DNA of 64,000 bases from JAKAIY01 sp963809385. GTDB taxonomy: Bacteria; Chloroflexota; Ktedonobacteria; Ktedonobacterales; JADMIN01. Below, one piece after another: positions 8,736 to 17,400 of the stretch. The stretch's first letter is position 1. Each line of letters starts with the position of its first letter. The notes below the pieces were generated by a model, which was given only the letters and a program-made list of their open reading frames with translations, had not been told where the DNA came from and searched no databases. The stretch is taken from positions 1 to 64,000 of the forward strand of contig CAWEJL010000013.1 in the NCBI GenBank assembly GCA_963809385.1, in the 5' to 3' direction. The position numbers and the translations under genes are program-made.

Positions 8736-8878
8736 CGCATGCCTCCTCGCCCGCCGCGCAGGCCACAACTATGCCGCTCTCCGAGAGCTGGGCGTCGCGT
8801 CAAACGGTCAAGAGTTCGACCTGGCGCTGCGCCCGCGGGCCAGCGGCGAGCCGCGCAGAGCGAACGCTGTCGCCGCGC

Positions 8879-11227
8879 TCACCAGCCCGGCGACAGCGGC
8901 GGCGTGATCGTCGCCGCATCCAGCTCCGCCTGCGTAGGATGCGCCAGCCCCGGGCCGTAGGTCCGCGACAGTGGCAGGACCACTGGATCGAGGGACAGCT
9001 CTTTCGCCGTCTCCAGCGTCAGCCCGCCGATCTGGGGCCGCCACCAGCTATGCGTCTCACGCGAGACGATCACCGCTGGCGCGGCGTCCATCCGCGCGCC
9101 CGCCGGCAGCGGCGCCACCACCACGACGCCCTCACCCGCCACCCAGCTCCCCGGCGCGCACGTCTCCCACACCGAGCGCTGGCCGCCATTCGTCTCCTGA
9201 AACAGGAAGTGGAAGTGATAGATCGTCACCGCCGGGCCGGGCGGCGTCGAGCGCAGCGCCGTCCACAGCGTCACCGCCCGCGCCGGGAGTCCGCCGCCCG
9301 CAGGCAGGATGAACGCCCGGTCGAGACGCAGCTCGCCATTCACCACCGCCACGCCCTTCGCCCCCAGCGCCACCGCGTTCGGCGCCACCGCCACCAGCGG
9401 ATACGTCGCGTCCCGCGCCAGCGTCAGCTTGCCCAGCGCGCGCGTCCCCGGCGCCGCGAGCAGCGTCTGGATCGCCAAGCCCGACCCGCCCATCACCAGC
9501 GTCGGCGCCGCCCCATCGCCCGCCGGCGGCGTCAACACGCAGGCGTCCGGGGTATACGCCGTCCAGTGCGGCCCCGCGCTCCCCGCCAGATTGTTCTGCC
9601 GCTGCGCCCAGTACAGCCCCATATACGTATCGGTCGGATCGCCCGCCAGATACACCTGCCGCGCGTGCAGCCCCACCGCCGCGCGCGCCGCCGCCGCCAG
9701 CGCCGCCGTATAGCTCGTCGTCGGAATCGCCCCCCACGTCGAGGCTGGCGATTCCCCACTGGCGAAGGCCAGCGTGAACGCCCCCGTCAGCGCCACCTGC
9801 GCCACGATCACCACCGCCGCCAGCGCCGCCAGCGCCCCACCCGGCGCCGCCCGCCCCATCCGCCCCAGCCACCTCCCCAGTTTCCCCGCGTTCTCCCCCT
9901 CTCCTCGCGGGAGAGGGGGCCAGGGGGTGCGGCACGCCACCCAGCGCGCCGCCCACCTGACCTGTCCCGGCAGCCCCGCCAGGAACGCGCCAACCGCCAC
10001 ATACAGCGGCGGCGTTATCACGAACACATAATGCGCGTAGACCGGGCTCGCATGCCGCAGCGTCAGCGCCAGAAACACCAGCGGCGCCCCCACCACCAGC
10101 AGCCGCGCCCGCCACACGCGCCACGCCTCCCCCTTCTCCCCTCGCCCGCGCACGGGAGAGGGGCCGGGGGTGAGGTCCCGCGCCTCCTCCCCCTCTCCTC
10201 GCGGGAGAGGGGGCCGGGGGGTGAAGTCCCGCGCCCACCGCGCCACCCACACCAGCGGCCTTGCCACCACCATCACCGCCAGCCACACCAGGCTCACCAC
10301 CACCAGCCCAACCACCACCGGCTCCAGCCAGGGCAGCGCCCGCGCCACCGCCGCATAGCGCGTATCCGCCCCCAGCCAGTCCCACGGACGCGGCCCCAGC
10401 GCCGCGCTGATCTGCCGCACCGTCTGCCCGTCCAGGACCTTCGGCGCCGCCAGATACGCCAGATAGATCGGCAGGTCATAGCCGTGGCTGGCCACCTCGA
10501 ACAGCACGGTCGGGATATAGAGCGCCGCCGCGCCCGCCACGCCGAGGTAGAAGTCGTACCACGTCACCGCCGCCCAGCCCATCGCCAGCCCCACCACCGT
10601 CAGCGGCAGGAACGCCACCGCGATCGGATGGATCTGGATCGCCACCGCCATCAGCAACACATGCGGGATGAACCAGTGCCGCCGCCGCTGAACCATCCCC
10701 AGATGCAGCGTATACAGCGCGCCAATCACGACTGGCAGCAACAGGCAGTTTTGCCAGATATACCCCGACATATACGTGTCGTAGAGCGCCGTCGCGAAGA
10801 GCAAGCCGCCCGCCAGCGCCGCCCAGCGCCCGAACGCGCTCTCCGCCCAGATGTACAGCAGCCCCACCGCGACCACATTCGCCGCCGCCTGCCACAGCGT
10901 CCACCCCTGCGGATCGTTCGCGAACGGGTAGAGCAACAGCGTATACAGTGGCATATTCAGCGCCAGCAGTGAGCTATAGATACCCGTCCCCGCCAGCAGA
11001 TGATCGGGCGCGCTGCGCGCCACCTCCAGATACAGCAGCGCGCTATCACTATAGAATGGCGACCGCCCCAACCAGTAGAGCCGCAGGAACGCCCCCACCA
11101 CCAGCGTCAGCCAGAACTGCCACTGCCACATCCACCCCGGCGTCCCCGCCCCAACCCACACCGCCGCGCGCCGTCCCCGCGCGCCCCACGCCCGCGCCCA
11201 TCCCGGCCCATCCTTCACCGCCGCCAT
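8879..11227 (-). CDS. ArnT/PMT-type (GT39-like) membrane glycosyltransferase with in-frame repeats
   Basis: A 782-residue membrane protein. The first outer loop contains RLYWLGRSPFYSDSALLYLE, the acidic loop of ArnT/PMT-like GT-C glycosyltransferases; about 11 membrane helices follow over residues 30-480, then a 300-residue soluble, mostly beta domain outside the membrane. Palindromic repeat A is translated three times in frame, in two places (Pro/Gly/Glu-rich runs near residues 345-375 and 430-445), always in loops between helices. Substrate unknown. ATG 11227 has GAGGG 9 bases upstream. A long Gly/Ala-rich open frame (9132-10385) on the same strand is a frame shadow. Confidence 0.75.
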   Translation of the reverse strand: MAAVKDGPGWARAWGARGRRAAVWVGAGTPGWMWQWQFWLTLVVGAFLRLYWLGRSPFYSDSALLYLEVARSAPDHLLAGTGIYSSLLALNMPLYTLLLYPFANDPQGWTLWQAAANVVAVGLLYIWAESAFGRWAALAGGLLFATALYDTYMSGYIWQNCLLLPVVIGALYTLHLGMVQRRRHWFIPHVLLMAVAIQIHPIAVAFLPLTVVGLAMGWAAVTWYDFYLGVAGAAALYIPTVLFEVASHGYDLPIYLAYLAAPKVLDGQTVRQISAALGPRPWDWLGADTRYAAVARALPWLEPVVVGLVVVSLVWLAVMVVARPLVWVARWARDFTPRPPLPRGEGEEARDLTPGPSPVRGRGEKGEAWRVWRARLLVVGAPLVFLALTLRHASPVYAHYVFVITPPLYVAVGAFLAGLPGQVRWAARWVACRTPWPPLPRGEGENAGKLGRWLGRMGRAAPGGALAALAAVVIVAQVALTGAFTLAFASGESPASTWGAIPTTSYTAALAAAARAAVGLHARQVYLAGDPTDTYMGLYWAQRQNNLAGSAGPHWTAYTPDACVLTPPAGDGAAPTLVMGGSGLAIQTLLAAPGTRALGKLTLARDATYPLVAVAPNAVALGAKGVAVVNGELRLDRAFILPAGGGLPARAVTLWTALRSTPPGPAVTIYHFHFLFQETNGGQRSVWETCAPGSWVAGEGVVVVAPLPAGARMDAAPAVIVSRETHSWWRPQIGGLTLETAKELSLDPVVLPLSRTYGPGLAHPTQAELDAATITPPLSPGW
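9892..9934. repeat. Palindromic repeat A, in-frame copy
   Basis: A copy of CCCCCTCTCCTCGCGGGAGA-GGGGGCC inside the GT39-like gene, read in frame as a Pro/Gly/Glu-rich loop. Confidence 0.9.
10129..10232. repeat. Palindromic repeat A, two in-frame copies
   Basis: Two adjacent copies of repeat A, the first diverged, about 57 bases apart and both inside the GT39-like gene. The pair adds about 33 hydrophilic residues without breaking the frame, as at 3063-3152. Confidence 0.9.
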
Positions 11228-11365
11228 CGCTCAATCCCTCAACACTCGCGCCCGACCATCACTCCTCGTCGTTCCTCTAGATTGTGCCAGACAAGAACTC
11301 CGCCCGCAATGGCGCGCGGCGCCTCCACGAGCCTCGCAACCGCGCCTGCTTCGCGCGGCGGGCGC

Positions 11366-11410
11366 TTAAAAACAGCATGCGCTCCAGCCACAACCGGCTG
11401 GAGCGCATGC
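11366..11410 (-). terminator. Intrinsic terminator after the 12.1-kb membrane gene
   Basis: A perfect 15-base inverted repeat (GCATGCGCTCCAGCC, 11375-11389 with 11396-11410) and, on the minus strand, a T run (TGTTTTTAAG) right after it. It lies about 40 bases past the stop of the gene at 11452, so it should end that transcript. Confidence 0.85.
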
Positions 11411-11451
11411 GCGGCGCGACACGGCGAGCGGATAGCTTCGACCCGCGCGCC

Positions 11452-12156
11452 CTAACTGGGCAGGCCATGCCGCTCTCGGTCACGCTCTCCACCCTCGCCG
11501 CGCGAGCGGTACATCATCCAGAGCAGGTAGGCGCCCACCGCGATCAGCGCCACCGGCCACAGCGTGCCAAGCGCATTGAGGACAGCCGCGCCACCGGGGC
11601 CAGCCAGCATCGCCAGGGAGATGATCAGCAGGATGCCGCCGGGGATCGCTGGCCACCAGTGGAAGCGCCCCTCCACCAACTGCGACAGCGGCATGATCAC
11701 CAGGAAGCCCAGCGCCAGCCCCATCACGACGAGCGCGCCGCGCACCTCACCGCTCGCCGAAACGAACAGCGTCTGCTGCGCCAGCGTGCCCAGCCCCAGC
11801 CCTGTCAGGATGCCGCCAGGAATCATCAGCCCCGCCCGGCGCTGCAGGAAGCCCCATGCCAGGAATATCACGCCCAGCGCCGGAAGCACGAACAGCCCAA
11901 TGAGCTCCGAGCTCCAGAGATTCGCGGCGAGCGTCATCACGCCAATCACCACAAGCGTCAGACCCACGATTCCCCGGTCTATGATCTTGCGTCGCGACTC
12001 CGATTCGGACTGAGCTTCGGGCTGAGCGCTCTTCGGCTGCGTCACTTCAAGCTGTGGCGCGGACTGTGGCGCGGGCTGATCCCCCTGCGGCGGCGCCGCT
12101 TCGATTCGGGATTCTTCATCATGCGTCAACATGTTCGCAACCTTCTTTCCGCTCAT
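11452..12156 (-). CDS. Multi-pass membrane protein, LiaF/DUF5668-like
   Basis: A 234-residue protein with a soluble N-terminal stretch of about 60 residues rich in Gln, Pro, Ser and Glu, then some six to seven short hydrophobic segments built from G-L-G-rich runs (FLVPALGVIFLAWGFLQRR; LMIPGGILTGLGLG; WWPAIPGGILLIISLA). Paired PGGI motifs and short loops recall the LiaF transmembrane (DUF5668) class of small membrane sensors, whose role is mostly unknown. ATG 12156 has GAGGGG upstream. It is followed by a strong terminator, so it is the last gene of its unit. Confidence 0.55.
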   Translation of the reverse strand: MSGKKVANMLTHDEESRIEAAPPQGDQPAPQSAPQLEVTQPKSAQPEAQSESESRRKIIDRGIVGLTLVVIGVMTLAANLWSSELIGLFVLPALGVIFLAWGFLQRRAGLMIPGGILTGLGLGTLAQQTLFVSASGEVRGALVVMGLALGFLVIMPLSQLVEGRFHWWPAIPGGILLIISLAMLAGPGGAAVLNALGTLWPVALIAVGAYLLWMMYRSRGEGGERDRERHGLPS

Positions 12157-12419
12157 CCGCCAGCGGCCCCTCCGCCTGCCGGACGGGAGAGTTTTCCACT
12201 CCCATCATTGGGGGCATGGTCGCGTCACGCCCGTATCACAACGGCGGCTCCTCAGCGCACGAATGAAGCGCAGCGCCCTATCGCCATATCAGCGCGCGCC
12301 GAGCATCGCGGCCAGCGCCGGAAAGAAGCCCGCCGCCACGACCGGCGCCAGACTGGCCCACAGGCCTGGAGAGAGGAAGCCATGAGAGCCGCGAGCGGCC
12401 TGGAGCATGGTCGCGTGCG

Positions 12420-13045
12420 GAGCGGCGGGGGCGCAGAGCAACGCGAGAGGCGCCCGATGAGAGCCGCAAAGCCGCGCACCACGCCACCCCCACGCGCCGC
12501 GAAGCCGCCACAGATCGCCGCGCCAATCGCCAGCGCCAGGGGAAACGCGGCGGCAATCTCGCGCGTCAAAATCGCCAGCGCGAAGGCCAGGCCCGACCAC
12601 AGCCCCGCTCACGCAGCCACAAACCTGCGCCACCAGCGCATACGCCAGCGGCTCCGTGATATCCGCGCCAGCGCCACCGCCGCCAGCCACTTGCCCACCG
12701 TGTCCAGCCGCCGCTGCAACGGCGCCGGCTCCCGCTCCACCGTCCGCAGCAGGGTGGCGATGCGCCCCAGCTCGGTCCGCATGCCGGTATCGGTCACCAG
12801 CGCCACACCGCGCCCATACGCGACGACCGAGCCCATATAGACCATGTTGCGGCGCTCGGCCAGCGGCGCCCGGTTTCCTCCAGCGTCCGGACCGTCTTGT
12901 CCACCGGCTCCGACTCACCCGTCAGCGCCGATTCCTGCGCGCGCAGGCTGGCGCTCTCCAGCACGCGGCCATCGGCGGCACGACGTTGCCCGCCTCCAGC
13001 AGCACTACGCACGCCCGGTCGGCGCCACGCCAACCCGACCCATCT
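12420..13045 (-). pseudogene. Remnant of a P-type cation-transporting ATPase
   Basis: Pieces of one P2-type (calcium/cation) ATPase lie in order on the minus strand in at least three frames. First VVLLEAGNVVP, then after a one-base slip DGRVLESASLRAQ and LTGESEPVDK (the actuator TGES motif); after a second slip NMVYMGSVVAYGRG, VTDTGMRTELGRIATLL and EPAPLQRRLDTVGKWLAAVA; then a weak echo of the M4 region (AFPLALAIGA, FAARGGGVVRGFAALIG). The phosphorylation domain with DKTGT, the nucleotide-binding domain and the C-terminal helices are absent. It cannot make a working pump and is a decayed gene. Confidence 0.8.
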
Positions 13046-13059
13046 CACGAGCGCGACGA

Positions 13060-13100
13060 GGAGGGCGCGACGACCGCAAAAAACGGTCGTCGCGCCCTCC
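13060..13100. terminator. Perfect 17-bp hairpin between slipin and ATPase remnant
   Basis: GGAGGGCGCGACGACCG (13060-13076) pairs exactly with 13084-13100 around the loop CAAAAAA. It lies 34 bases past the slipin stop, as a terminator would, but the T run (on the minus strand) is in the loop and not after the stem, so it may slow polymerase or protect the RNA end instead. Confidence 0.6.
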
Positions 13101-13133
13101 TGGCATGGGGAGTGGCGCGGCCCTTCCCGGCCG

Positions 13134-14081
13134 CTACCGCACGCCCGCCTTGACCCCGTCACCCAGCGCGCTGGGCGCCTCCACGGTCTCCGCCGCCTCT
13201 TTCACCGCGCTGGCGATATTCGCCGTATTCGCCGTGTGCTCGGTCAGTGGCCGCAGCAGATTGGTTAGCTCCGCAGGCACCACCAGCTTTGTCGAAGGCG
13301 CGGAGCCCAGCGCCTTCAGCGCCTCCAGGTATTGCAGGCTCATCGTGTTGCTGTCGAGATGCCCGGCGACGCTGGCGATCTGGTCCAGCGCCTGCGCGTA
13401 GCCTTCCGCGCGCAGGATCGCCGCCTGCCGCGCGCCCTCGGCTTCCAGTATCGCCGACTGCTTCTGGCCCTCCGCCACGCGCACCGCCGCGTCGCGCTTG
13501 CCGTCCGCCTCCAGGATCGTCGCGCGCCGCGTGCGCTCCGCCGACATCTGCCGCGACATCGCCTCCAGGATCTCGCGCGGCGGATTGATCTCGCGAATCT
13601 CCACGGCGGTCACTTTGATGCCCCAGCGGTTGGTCACGTCATCCAGCTTGCCGCGCAAGGTCGTGTTGATATCCTCGCGCCGGGAGAGCACCTGGTCGAG
13701 CAACATATCACCCACCACCGCGCGCAGTGTCGTGATGGCGATGCCGCGCGACGCGTTCTCAAACTGCTGCACGTTGATCACACTCGAGGTCGGGTCCACG
13801 ATCTTCGAGTAGATCAGGAAGTCAATGGACACCGACGCGTTATCTTCGGTGATACAGGTCTGCGGCGCCACCTCAAACACGCGCTCACGCAAATCAACCC
13901 GTATCCCGCGATCAATCAGCGGGACGAGCAGCACCAGCCCCGGCCCGCGCACGCCGATCAGGCGGCCAAGGCGCAACACGACCAGGCGCTGGAACTCCGG
14001 CACGACCCGAATGGTCAGCCAGGCCAGCAGGACCACCAGCGCGACCACCAGAACGATGATCACGAACACGACGGGCGACAT
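13134..14081 (-). CDS. Slipin / stomatin-like SPFH protein
   Basis: A 315-residue membrane scaffold protein. One membrane helix (residues about 3-25) is followed by the SPFH/band-7 domain (VPEFQRLVVLRLGRLIGVRG; DNASVSIDFLIYSKIVDP), then a long Ala/Glu/Arg coiled coil with repeated ILEAEGARQAAILRAEG units that drives oligomer rings. Length and pattern match prokaryotic slipins, which sit in lipid microdomains. It lies 27 bases downstream of an NfeD gene on the same strand, the classic NfeD-slipin pair; NfeD is thought to partner with or process the slipin. ATG 14081 has AGGAGGG upstream. Confidence 0.9.
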   Translation of the reverse strand: MSPVVFVIIVLVVALVVLLAWLTIRVVPEFQRLVVLRLGRLIGVRGPGLVLLVPLIDRGIRVDLRERVFEVAPQTCITEDNASVSIDFLIYSKIVDPTSSVINVQQFENASRGIAITTLRAVVGDMLLDQVLSRREDINTTLRGKLDDVTNRWGIKVTAVEIREINPPREILEAMSRQMSAERTRRATILEADGKRDAAVRVAEGQKQSAILEAEGARQAAILRAEGYAQALDQIASVAGHLDSNTMSLQYLEALKALGSAPSTKLVVPAELTNLLRPLTEHTANTANIASAVKEAAETVEAPSALGDGVKAGVR

Positions 14082-14108
14082 AGGATGTACCCTCCTGGGC
14101 GCGGCTCA

Positions 14109-14765
14109 TCAGGCGGATGGGGCCTCTGGCAGACGCCACTCAAATGGGCGATGGACACGGAGCGTTACCCCCTCCACGCCAATGACCTCCACGATCTCGC
14201 CACTGCTGATCGGCCCGACCTCCGCTATCGCGCTCCAGTCTTCGCCGTCAACGCGCACCGCTCCGAGCGGCGCCAGGTCCGACGTAACCACGCCTTCTTT
14301 GCCGAGCAGCGCCTCAGGCCCCGTGGTGAGCGGCAACCGCCGCGTGCGCAGCGACGCGCGGATGAGCAGCAGGAAGAACGCCGTCACGCCCAGAGTGCTG
14401 CCTGCCACCAGCCACGGACTCACACTCAACGTGACCGCGGCCCCAGAGAATGGCGTGAACAGCAGCAACGAGCCAGTAACGAAGAGCACGACGCCGCCAA
14501 GGCCCAGCAAGCCCACCCCCGGCGTATGCGCCTCCGCGAGGAACAGCCCGACGGCCAGTAGCATCAGCAGCACGCCCACCCAGTTGACCGGCAGGATGGT
14601 GAACGCGACCAGCGCCAGGATGAGCGCGATACCCCCCATGATCCCGGGAAGGAGCACGCCCGGATGATAGGCCTCCGCGACCAGGCCAATGATGCCAATC
14701 AGAAACAGGATGTAGGCGACATTGGGGTCGCTCAGCACCGCAATCAGCGGCTCCGGCAAGCTCAT
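14109..14765 (-). CDS. NfeD-type membrane protein (short form)
   Basis: A 218-residue NfeD protein: four membrane helices in two hairpins (residues about 15-60 and 65-145, with PGVLLPGIMGGIALILALVA and HTPGVGLLGLGGVVLF as the twin family repeats), then a soluble OB-fold domain (residues 155-210; LLGKEGVVTSDLAPLGAVRV, GEIVEVIGVEGVTLRV). It lacks the ClpP-like protease domain of long NfeD, so it is the short form that pairs with slipins. It comes first in a two-gene operon with the slipin downstream. It acts in the membrane; its exact role is not known. Confidence 0.88.
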   Translation of the reverse strand: MSLPEPLIAVLSDPNVAYILFLIGIIGLVAEAYHPGVLLPGIMGGIALILALVAFTILPVNWVGVLLMLLAVGLFLAEAHTPGVGLLGLGGVVLFVTGSLLLFTPFSGAAVTLSVSPWLVAGSTLGVTAFFLLLIRASLRTRRLPLTTGPEALLGKEGVVTSDLAPLGAVRVDGEDWSAIAEVGPISSGEIVEVIGVEGVTLRVHRPFEWRLPEAPSA

Positions 14766-14980
14766 ACAACACCCCCAATCCGCGCGATGCGCTTCGCCCG
14801 GCGGAGCGTCCGGCGGAGCGTCGCGCCGTCATCCGCTCGCGGTCCGCGGCGCGCCGCCACTCAAGACGCAGCACAAGCTGTACCATTATCCGAGCCCACG
14901 ACGATGCGCGTACACCTGCGTCTTATGTAAATCATAGCGCACAATGCCAGTCCGCGCACGCACATCTACAGGAGCGCGAA

Positions 14981-15085
14981 ATGTCGCCTCACTCACCGTC
15001 TATACTCAGGCGTAGAGCGAGGAAGAACGTCGCGGCGGGGCTGCTGGCCGGCGGAGCGATTGGCGCCGGGGCGAAGCGGGGCTGA
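14981..15085 (+). CDS. Possible 34-residue small protein
   Basis: A short open frame with ATG and an AGGAG ribosome site seven bases upstream, in the 540-base gap between the divergent nfeD and DUF1269 genes. The product would be basic at its N terminus (ILRRRARKN) and Gly/Ala-rich at its end (AAGLLAGGAIGAGAK), which could enter a membrane. Nothing else supports it, so it is a candidate only. The rest of the gap (14766-14980 and 15086-15303) shows no gene. Confidence 0.3.
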   Translation: MSPHSPSILRRRARKNVAAGLLAGGAIGAGAKRG

Positions 15086-15303
15086 GTCAGCGCGCCATGC
15101 GGGCCGCGCTACACACTTTTAGCCCTTAAGCCATCGCGACAGGTGCCCGTATAGTGCGCCTGAGTGCGCCTGAGCGCGCCTGGCGCCACACGGTAGTAAG
15201 GATGCGGTGTGGCCTGATACTTGCGGGCAACATGCCTGCGCAAGCGCGCGGCGCCATTCGGCGCCAGAAACCGAAAACAGCGCGAAAACAGCGGAGGTAC
15301 ATC

Positions 15304-15816
15304 ATGAGCCAACCAATGAGCGCCGACCCCAAAGAGCTGGTGGTCGTCTCTTTCCCGGACGAGAACAAGGCGCAGGAGGTCCTACGCGTCTTGAAGCAGC
15401 TCGAACACGAGGGAGCCGCCGAACTCCGCAACGCCGCGATCATCCGCCGGAACGCCGGTGGCGAAATATCCATCAGCGAGACGCGGGACTTCGACGACAA
15501 GCAAGGCGCCATCGCGGGCGCCATCGCCGGCGGGCTGATCGGCTTGTTGCGCGGCCATGCGCTGACTGGAGCGGCGCTCGGGGCAGCGGGCGGATTCGGC
15601 GTCAGCAAGGTGGTTGACCTGGGCTTCCCCGACGCCTACCTGCGCGACCTGGCCCAACAGCTCAAGCCGGGCAGCTCCGCCATCGTCGCCGTCGTCACCT
15701 TCACCAAGGTCGATCAGGCGATGACCACGCTCGACCAGTTCGCCGGCGGCACGATCATGCGCCAGACGCTACCCCCAGAGGTCGCCCAGAAACTCTCAGC
15801 GGCGGTCGAAGACTAA
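15304..15816 (+). CDS. DUF1269-type protein with Gly-rich hydrophobic core
   Basis: A 170-residue protein. Residues 10-60 form a ferredoxin-like fold half (ELVVVSFPDENKAQEVLRVL; AAIIRRNAGGEISISETRDF), then a Gly-zipper stretch (GAIAGAIAGGLIGLLRG; GAALGAAGGFG) near residues 65-100, then a second similar half (GSSAIVAVVTF). This is the layout of DUF1269/putative membrane proteins found in actinobacteria and Chloroflexota; role unknown, often stress-linked. I chose ATG 15304 because GGAGG lies ten bases upstream; the open frame runs further back without support. It is divergent from the nfeD-slipin operon. Confidence 0.75.
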   Translation: MSQPMSADPKELVVVSFPDENKAQEVLRVLKQLEHEGAAELRNAAIIRRNAGGEISISETRDFDDKQGAIAGAIAGGLIGLLRGHALTGAALGAAGGFGVSKVVDLGFPDAYLRDLAQQLKPGSSAIVAVVTFTKVDQAMTTLDQFAGGTIMRQTLPPEVAQKLSAAVED

Positions 15817-15846
15817 CGCACAGCCGCGCGCGCTCCTTTGCCATGG

Positions 15847-15900
15847 AGCGCAGCCAGCCCCACCGCGACGCATGGGCGCTGCGGTGGGGCTGGCTGCGCT
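15847..15900. terminator. Perfect 20-bp inverted repeat after the DUF1269 gene
   Basis: AGCGCAGCCAGCCCCACCGC at 15847-15866 pairs without mismatch with 15881-15900 across a 14-base loop. It starts 31 bases after the DUF1269 stop, where a terminator is expected, but no T run follows on either strand. It could be a factor-dependent terminator or an RNA-stabilising hairpin. Confidence 0.6.
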
Positions 15901-15985
15901 ATACTGCACACGCCGAGGGCTGTAGATGCAATCGCGACACGCCGCTGGACGGTGAGGCTGGACGGCGAGAAAAGGGTGCAGGTTC

Positions 15986-16525
15986 ATGCGGTATCCATCT
16001 CTCGAAGAGATGCGGGCGCTCGCAAACGAGCTCATGAACGCGCCAGAAGCCTGTCTTCCATGGGAACCGATTCCGGCGCGCTTCTCGGGCGACTGGCAGC
16101 TTGACGTCACCCATGTCGCCGAGGACTATGGCGAAGACCGGCAGCCCGGCGACCACCTCACCATTGCCGTAGCCGCATATATAGCGCCCACGGATACGAC
16201 GCCGGGTGACGGTGGGGCCTGGCGCATTAACTTTACTGGCTGTGAGGCGTATCGCAAACGCATCATCACCTATGTGGGGGCAACGCCACTGACACGCCCT
16301 GACACAGCGGGCGCGTTTTGGGAGATCACGGGATCGCACTATCTGATCGAGAGCGGTGTGTGGTCGGCGTATTTTCCCCAGGAATTCCATCATTACGTCA
16401 TCGTCTCAGCGATCCATACCGTACATGAGGTCCTCGCTCGCGGCTGGCGCTGCAAGCCGCTTCCACAGGAGTGGGCAAAGACGTTCAATGGCCCGATGCC
16501 GAAGTGGCCCCCAGTAGAGACGTGA
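15986..16525 (+). CDS. Hypothetical protein
   Basis: A 179-residue soluble protein that I do not recognise. It has a helical N terminus (YPSLEEMRALANELMN), a beta-rich middle (WQLDVTHVAEDYGED; DHLTIAVAAYIAP; WRINFTGCEAYRKRIITYVG) and a C-terminal EFHHYVIVSAIHTVHEVLARGW helix. No signal peptide or membrane segment is seen. The gene faces, and ends 31 bases from, the SUKH-like gene on the other strand, in a patch that may be an accessory immunity-type island, but nothing links it directly to a function. Confidence 0.55.
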   Translation: MRYPSLEEMRALANELMNAPEACLPWEPIPARFSGDWQLDVTHVAEDYGEDRQPGDHLTIAVAAYIAPTDTTPGDGGAWRINFTGCEAYRKRIITYVGATPLTRPDTAGAFWEITGSHYLIESGVWSAYFPQEFHHYVIVSAIHTVHEVLARGWRCKPLPQEWAKTFNGPMPKWPPVET

Positions 16526-16556
16526 GAACACCGCCAGTCTGCTTTGCCAGCCCAGG

Positions 16557-17384
16557 CTATATCGGCAGCAGCCCTTGCGTCAAGAACGCCAGATCCTCCT
16601 CCGGCCGTCGCTCCAGCCTGGCCCAACCAGGAAACCCGCCCCAGCGGAAGCACTCGCGCAGGTAGGCGACAAATGTTTTCCATGGCTTGCCACGATAATA
16701 GATCCTCGCATCTGCGGAGGTATTGGGGAGAAAGACATAATAGGGATCATTTGAGGGCTCGAGATACTTGTAGGTATCTTCAGTTGTTAGCGTGAGCGAT
16801 GCGCGTTCGCCCGGCTTTCGGCTCCGCATATGCCCAAGCCACTCCATATTGAGCGGAAGGACGAAAAGCGGATCAACCGCGCGCATCGGATACAGGCGCT
16901 CACCCGCGTGGGTGGGGTAGTCCTCCGCCGATTCAGGCAGAAGCGCGCGCCAGCCATCATGATCGCCCGCGAAATTCACTCCACCCACGGCTTTGTACCA
17001 TACGCGCACCGACAATGGCAGCTTTCCCAATACCGCTTCATATTCCGCAACCATCTCAGACGTCATTGGCCGCGCCTCCTGCTCTGCTTTGAGCTCACGC
17101 CACCGAGCGCGCACGCCATCATGTGTTTGGGGCTGAGACACGCGAGCGATCCGCTGCTCCAGCGCAGCGATCTGTTCCTCCCTGTCCGTCGCTGGCGTGA
17201 ACAGCGCTGGCATACTTCGCGCCTGCTCTAGATACCCCTCGTATGCGGCGCGGTCCGCGAATGTGTAGGATTCGTGAACCTCTGGCGGTAGGCGTGTGGG
17301 TGTGGCGAAGGCAGACCGGCCAGTAGCTTGGTCGTAATTGGCCTTATAGGGACGCAGCATACGTTCGCGAACAAACGGCTGCAC
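16557..17384 (-). CDS. SUKH (SMI1/KNR4)-like protein
   Basis: A 275-residue protein. The first 110 residues are helical and charged; from residue 120 the pattern EAVLGKLPLSVRVWYKAVGG followed by VNFAG is that of SMI1/KNR4 (SUKH) domains, many of which act as immunity proteins against bacterial toxins. The C terminus (FVAYLRECFRWGGFPGWARL) is nearly identical, also at DNA level, to that of the broken paralogue at 18343-19085, so the two are recent duplicates around the Rpn gene. The start is a GTG 16 bases beyond the Rpn stop; coupled translation is likely. No cognate toxin is visible here. Confidence 0.55.
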   Translation of the reverse strand: MQPFVRERMLRPYKANYDQATGRSAFATPTRLPPEVHESYTFADRAAYEGYLEQARSMPALFTPATDREEQIAALEQRIARVSQPQTHDGVRARWRELKAEQEARPMTSEMVAEYEAVLGKLPLSVRVWYKAVGGVNFAGDHDGWRALLPESAEDYPTHAGERLYPMRAVDPLFVLPLNMEWLGHMRSRKPGERASLTLTTEDTYKYLEPSNDPYYVFLPNTSADARIYYRGKPWKTFVAYLRECFRWGGFPGWARLERRPEEDLAFLTQGLLPI

Positions 17385-17400
17385 CCAGCGCGCCCATGCG

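Noticed and set aside
9132..10385. 417-residue Gly/Ala-rich open frame on the minus strand
   Set aside because: It is a frame shadow of the GT39-like gene: it has runs of Gly/Ala and no protein-like motifs, while the 782-residue frame has helices and family motifs.
8723..10972. 749-residue Arg/Pro/His-rich open frame on the plus strand
   Set aside because: Composition (Arg, Pro, His, Gln) is that of antisense GC-rich DNA; it covers two clear minus-strand genes and has no domain.
11284..12840. 518-residue plus-strand open frame
   Set aside because: Antisense of the membrane gene and of the ATPase remnant; Arg/His-rich with no motifs.
12252..12918. Separate small genes in the ATPase remnant
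   Set aside because: The frames join into one P-type ATPase sequence across slips; alone they lack starts, ribosome sites and domains.
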